NCBI GenBank assembly: GCA_018061645.1
Contig: JAGOTT010000007.1
Coordinates: forward strand, 1 to 57,197
Reading direction: 5' to 3'
DNA: 57,197 nt
Source of the DNA: Candidatus Moraniibacteriota bacterium
Lineage (GTDB): Bacteria > Patescibacteriota > Minisyncoccia > Moranbacterales > UBA1568
The notes below the pieces were generated by a model that worked only from the letters and a program-made list of their open reading frames with translations, was not told the origin of the DNA and did not search any database. The position numbers and the translations under genes are program-made. Positions 54,296-57,197 of the stretch are shown here, piece by piece (position 1 is the stretch's first letter; each line of letters begins with the position of its first letter).

Positions 54296-54394
54296 AAATG
54301 TCAAAACCAAAATATCAAATATCAAATCAAATCCAAAAGCACAATGCCAAATTTCGGCTTTAGGTTTTGGAATTCATTTGTCATTTGAAATTTT
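54296..54394. repeat. AT-rich imperfect repeat between trmD and ftsW
   Basis: CAAAATATCAAATATCAAATC on the left faces GGAATTCATTTGTCATTTG words on the right (each cut for length), the same style as the murC-murB spacer. No open frame or ribosome binding site is present. Confidence 0.5.
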
Positions 54395-55060
54395 TCATTT
54401 GGATTTCCCGGAATGTTCTCTCCGCCATTTGTCGATTTCCGCATGGTGTCCGGAGAGCAGCACTTCCGGCACGCGGTACCCGCGGTATTCTTCGGGTTTC
54501 GTATACTGGGGACACTCGAGCACGCCTTCCTCAGAGTGCGATTCGGTCACGACGCTCTCCGCATTCCCGAGCACTCCGGGGATGAGCCGCGCCACCGCGT
54601 CCGTCACGATCATCGCCGGCAGCTCACCGCCGGTCAACACATATTCCCCGACCGAAAGCTCCTCGTCGACGAGATGCTCCGCCACCCGCTCGTCCACGCC
54701 CTCGTACCGGCCACAGATGAGAATCATACGGTCATACTCTTCCGCGAATCGACGGGCATCCGCCTGCGTAAACGGTTTTCCCTTGGCGGAGAAGAGGATG
54801 ATCCGCGTTTTCTCACGGGGAACGCCGCCTTCCGCAAGCGCCGCTTCGACGCATTCGAAGATCGGCTCCGGTTTCATCACCATCCCGGCACCGCCGCCAT
54901 AGGGCGTGTCGTCGGTCGTCTTATGCTTGTCATAAGCAAAGTCCCGGATATTCCATGTCTCCACCCCGATTTTCCCATCCTCCCGCGCGCGCTTCAAAAT
55001 GGAGGCGTCAAAGTATGACGCGAAACTTTCGGGAAACAGGGAGAGGAGATCGAAACGCAT
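54395..55060 (-). CDS. trmD: tRNA (guanine37-N1)-methyltransferase
   Basis: TrmD methylates G37 next to the anticodon. The 221-residue SPOUT enzyme starts MRFDLLSLFPESF and has DDTPYGGGAGMVMKPEP, ILICGRYEGVDERV and SVGEYVLTGGELPAMIV, the trefoil-knot S-adenosylmethionine site, plus EVLLSGHHAEIDKWRRE at the C-terminus. It lies ahead of ftsW on the same strand, apart from its usual partners rpsP and rplS. Confidence 0.97.
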   Translation of the reverse strand: MRFDLLSLFPESFASYFDASILKRAREDGKIGVETWNIRDFAYDKHKTTDDTPYGGGAGMVMKPEPIFECVEAALAEGGVPREKTRIILFSAKGKPFTQADARRFAEEYDRMILICGRYEGVDERVAEHLVDEELSVGEYVLTGGELPAMIVTDAVARLIPGVLGNAESVVTESHSEEGVLECPQYTKPEEYRGYRVPEVLLSGHHAEIDKWRREHSGKSK

Positions 55061-55170
55061 TTGATTGCAGATTTATGATTGACGATTGTAGATTGAAAAC
55101 AAATGATCCAAGATTTCGCGCTGAAAATCTGCAATCTGAAATCTTCATTCTTCAATCTCCCACGATTGTA
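55061..55170. repeat. AT-rich imperfect repeat upstream of trmD
   Basis: Words like GCAGATTTATGATTGACGAT and AATCTGCAATCTGAAATCTT repeat and partly pair. This is the third AT-rich spacer in the cell-wall region. Confidence 0.5.
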
Positions 55171-55193
55171 GCTCAGAAAAAGCAAAAACGGAA
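55165..55193 (-). promoter_or_regulatory. Possible promoter of trmD
   Basis: TTCCGT, 17 bp and TACAAT on the minus strand, with the -35 inside the preceding terminator stem. Tentative. Confidence 0.35.
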
Positions 55194-55216
55194 GGCGCGC
55201 GATACGCACCTCCCGT
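55183..55216 (-). terminator. Terminator after the 193-residue membrane protein gene
   Basis: ACGGGAGGTGCG pairs with CGCGCCTTCCGT, including G-U pairs, and is followed by TTTTTGCTTTTT. Confidence 0.85.
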
Positions 55217-55227
55217 CATGACATCGT

Positions 55228-55809
55228 TCACTCCTTCGGATCAAGCCAGCCGATGAACACGATTCTCGGATTACAGTTGTCCAGCTCCGCATAGAAGAGC
55301 TGGACTCTGCGCTTATCGCCCCTCTCCCCGATATTGCCGAGGCTGTCTCTCAACGACTCCTCGCTTATCGCGAACTCCCTGTATTCTCCGTCGATATCCA
55401 CGACAATAGTCGAGAGACCATGGCTTCTGATGAGTGCGCTTTCAAACATGCCGACGACACCCGGGTGACTCTGGATACCGAACGCGGCCCGCATCTCGTC
55501 GAACAACGCCACGATCCTCATGACCACTACGAAGACGCCTCCGACGATCGCCAGATACCCGACGCCCATCCACCGCCCATACAAAGGGTCGTCAGGCGTC
55601 CCGATACGGAAAACAGCTGAAGCCGGAAAGAGCACCGACGCACAAAGAAGGACCCCCAACGTCCACGGAAACTTCTTCCGATACGCCTTGCTCATCCTCT
55701 CCAGGAGGAGCGGGTGGAACCACCTGAGAGTCGACACCGCAAAGCCGAGAAAGGCATAAAAACCGTAGACGATACTGCTGCACATCAGATACGGAACGAG
55801 TTGCCCCAT
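55228..55809 (-). CDS. Membrane protein of unknown function
   Basis: The start at 55809 follows AAGGAGC at six bases and removes an unlikely polar lead. The 193-residue protein has about three membrane helices in the first 115 residues, then a soluble domain of about 75 residues with alternating strands (STIVVDIDGEYREFAI and RRVQLFYAELDN). No family is recognised. It is downstream of the DUF4012 gene on the same strand. Confidence 0.7.
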   Translation of the reverse strand: MGQLVPYLMCSSIVYGFYAFLGFAVSTLRWFHPLLLERMSKAYRKKFPWTLGVLLCASVLFPASAVFRIGTPDDPLYGRWMGVGYLAIVGGVFVVVMRIVALFDEMRAAFGIQSHPGVVGMFESALIRSHGLSTIVVDIDGEYREFAISEESLRDSLGNIGERGDKRRVQLFYAELDNCNPRIVFIGWLDPKE

Positions 55810-55849
55810 GATATAGCTCCTTGGTTGTAAACGGACGGAACAGCCCGGA

Positions 55850-57197
55850 TCACGAGCCGCTTTCTCGAGAATACACGTAATCCCGATCCAATGTGGACGA
55901 TGTTTGTGTTTTCGCTCCATCTTTCCCGACGATAGAAATATTCACCGGGACACCGGGAAGTCCCGGCTGCTTCTGTATCTTGAGGTCATAGAAATCCCGT
56001 TCGAGATCTTTCGGAAGATCATATTCGAAAGAAACATCCTTCGACGTGCCCAGTGGGACATGCACGAGCACGCCGAAGAATTTCTTTCCCATGAAAGTCC
56101 CGAACACCGGGTCTTTCGCATTGCCGGAAACGCTCCCGAGCCAGCTCCCGTCGGGAACATAGACACGGAGGAAGGTCTGATAATCCTTCGTCATGAAGTT
56201 TCTCTCCTTCCCGGTATGCTCGTAATGGATGGTGACTTTCGCCTTCGGTGTTTCCTGCGAGAGATCGACGACATAGTGCATCGAACGCTTCATCACGTAG
56301 TCGGTCTTCCAGGAGTTGAGATTGGCATCGACCGCCATAAGATAATCATCCGACCATTTCCCGTCGAAACTCCCCGCCCAACCGGCCGCGACCGCCTGTG
56401 TCTGGAGATCCTCGTCCGCGAACCAGAGCTGGATATCCTTCCGGTTCAGATCCTCAAGCACCACCTGGAACAACCGGAAGAGATCCTGCGGAGGAAGTTC
56501 CCGCACCCGTTCGAGAATCCTCTCGCCGAGAAGGCTCATCACCGATTTCCGTTCGCCGAAGTCGACATCCTGCTCGAGAAATCCCTGTTCCACTTGGTAT
56601 TCGAGATCGATGACCGCATTCTTCTCGTCATAGGTTCCGGGAAAACCGGGAATCTCCACCGGACCGGTCACCGACAGGAACGAGGAAAGCACGTCCGTCG
56701 TGATACCGATCACGCCGTCGAACTTCTCCGCGCCCTGTCCCATCTCGTAAAAAGCGACCGCCTGTTTCGCATTCGTCGAAAAATCGGGTTCCCAGTTCGA
56801 ATCACGGAGTTTCCACGACGGGATATCGAGCGTTTCCCTCATCGGATAGGGCGGCTCGACCGTGTCCGGGATGCGTCCGTCGAAATTTCCCGTGTCATGC
56901 ACGCCGAACCCGACGACCTTTCCGTCACGGAGCGTCAGGATACCGAACGAGCCGAGGAATCCGCCACCGGGACGGAGCTCGAGGTTGTTCTGAAACAAGA
57001 CGAGATACGTCCGATCGGCACCGTCCGTCCGCATGACCGCATCGGCGAAAAACCCGACCGCGGATGCACCGACGCGCAGATCCTTCGTCACCGGAAGCTT
57101 ATCCACGAGCGAGCCGATCCCCTGATGCTTCACTTCCCAATACGCGAACCAGCCGAACAGAAACAGCGCGGAAAAAACCGCGAATATGGTCCAGAAA
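55850..57197 (-). CDS. DUF4012 domain protein (partial, N-terminus beyond the edge)
   Basis: The frame continues through the right edge. A GTG at 57133 is not taken as the start because the codons beyond it encode a clear membrane helix (FAVFSALFLFGWFAYW). The extracytoplasmic part has YLVLFQNNLELRPGGGFLGSFG, the DUF4012 hallmark, and DGVIGITTDVLSSFLSVTG. The family is frequent in CPR and Actinobacteria and is found with surface-polysaccharide genes; some relatives resemble LytR-type proteins in context. The activity is unknown. Confidence 0.88.
   Translation of the reverse strand, partial: FWTIFAVFSALFLFGWFAYWEVKHQGIGSLVDKLPVTKDLRVGASAVGFFADAVMRTDGADRTYLVLFQNNLELRPGGGFLGSFGILTLRDGKVVGFGVHDTGNFDGRIPDTVEPPYPMRETLDIPSWKLRDSNWEPDFSTNAKQAVAFYEMGQGAEKFDGVIGITTDVLSSFLSVTGPVEIPGFPGTYDEKNAVIDLEYQVEQGFLEQDVDFGERKSVMSLLGERILERVRELPPQDLFRLFQVVLEDLNRKDIQLWFADEDLQTQAVAAGWAGSFDGKWSDDYLMAVDANLNSWKTDYVMKRSMHYVVDLSQETPKAKVTIHYEHTGKERNFMTKDYQTFLRVYVPDGSWLGSVSGNAKDPVFGTFMGKKFFGVLVHVPLGTSKDVSFEYDLPKDLERDFYDLKIQKQPGLPGVPVNISIVGKDGAKTQTSSTLDRDYVYSRESGS

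Overview
The window reads as chromosomal DNA of a Candidate Phyla Radiation (Patescibacteria) bacterium, probably a Parcubacteria- or Peregrinibacteria-like lineage with moderately high G+C. The basis is the compact layout, the mix of ordinary housekeeping genes (mraY, ftsW-murG-murC-murB, scpAB, rpmA, rplI, pyrG, secA, trmD, queA), and families common in this group (DUF4012, PIN-PhoH, GtrA, many large acidic secreted proteins). UGA is used as an ordinary stop at many gene ends, which argues against the recoded Gracilibacteria and Absconditabacteria. Taxonomy is inference; no rRNA gene is present.

Layout. 1-345 is the 5' end of a secreted beta-strand-repeat protein cut by the window edge. 346-6355 holds a candidate small RNA, a NYN nuclease and a minus-strand group: Zn-ribbon membrane protein, MFS transporter, scpA, scpB, D-Ala-D-Ala carboxypeptidase, mraY. 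6366-15290 holds rpmA, pyrG, rplI, PIN-PhoH, DUF1003, EamA, two phosphoesterase-type proteins, a tRNA-Ala, a cation efflux protein and a 58-residue small protein.

15313-35470 is the most distinctive part and looks like a cell-surface or matrix island. It has three blocks. (a) A SipW-type signal peptidase with two TasA/camelysin-like proteins, a lamin-tail protein and two anchored surface proteins that share a new three-helix C-terminal domain. (b) A six-gene operon: GtrA, FAD oxidoreductase, fused GT2/GT-C glycosyltransferase, BcsA-like processive synthase, HlyD-type membrane fusion protein and a GH81 endo-beta-1,3-glucanase. This is best explained as making and trimming a beta-glucan exopolysaccharide. 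(c) Three secreted proteins built from a shared TGGN-type repeat. Together they resemble, in parts list, a biofilm matrix locus of protein fibres plus exopolysaccharide, which would be notable in a CPR organism. Both TasA-like genes carry the same 38-nt structured RNA just before their ribosome binding sites, with a compensatory base pair, and both end in a near-identical 51-bp element.

35471-41750 holds an 860-bp repeat-rich spacer, an L,D-transpeptidase, a CoA-binding protein, a class A penicillin-binding protein, queA and a hemerythrin. queA carries in-frame insertions of dispersed palindromic repeats. 41908-42961 is an IS481/IS3-like insertion sequence. 43182-49446 holds nucleotide-pool enzymes (HD, deaminase, MazG-like), a Nudix gene broken by a repeat, secA, a hibernation factor and small Zn-ribbon proteins. 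49464-57197 holds the cell-wall group murB, murC, murG, ftsW, then trmD, a membrane protein and a DUF4012 protein cut by the right edge.

Dispersed palindromic repeats (GTCATTCCCG/CGGGAATGAC and GTCATTGCGAGCG/CGCTCGCAATGAC types) occur throughout. Several genes have an intrinsic-terminator-like hairpin between promoter and start codon, so leader attenuation may be a common mode of control here.
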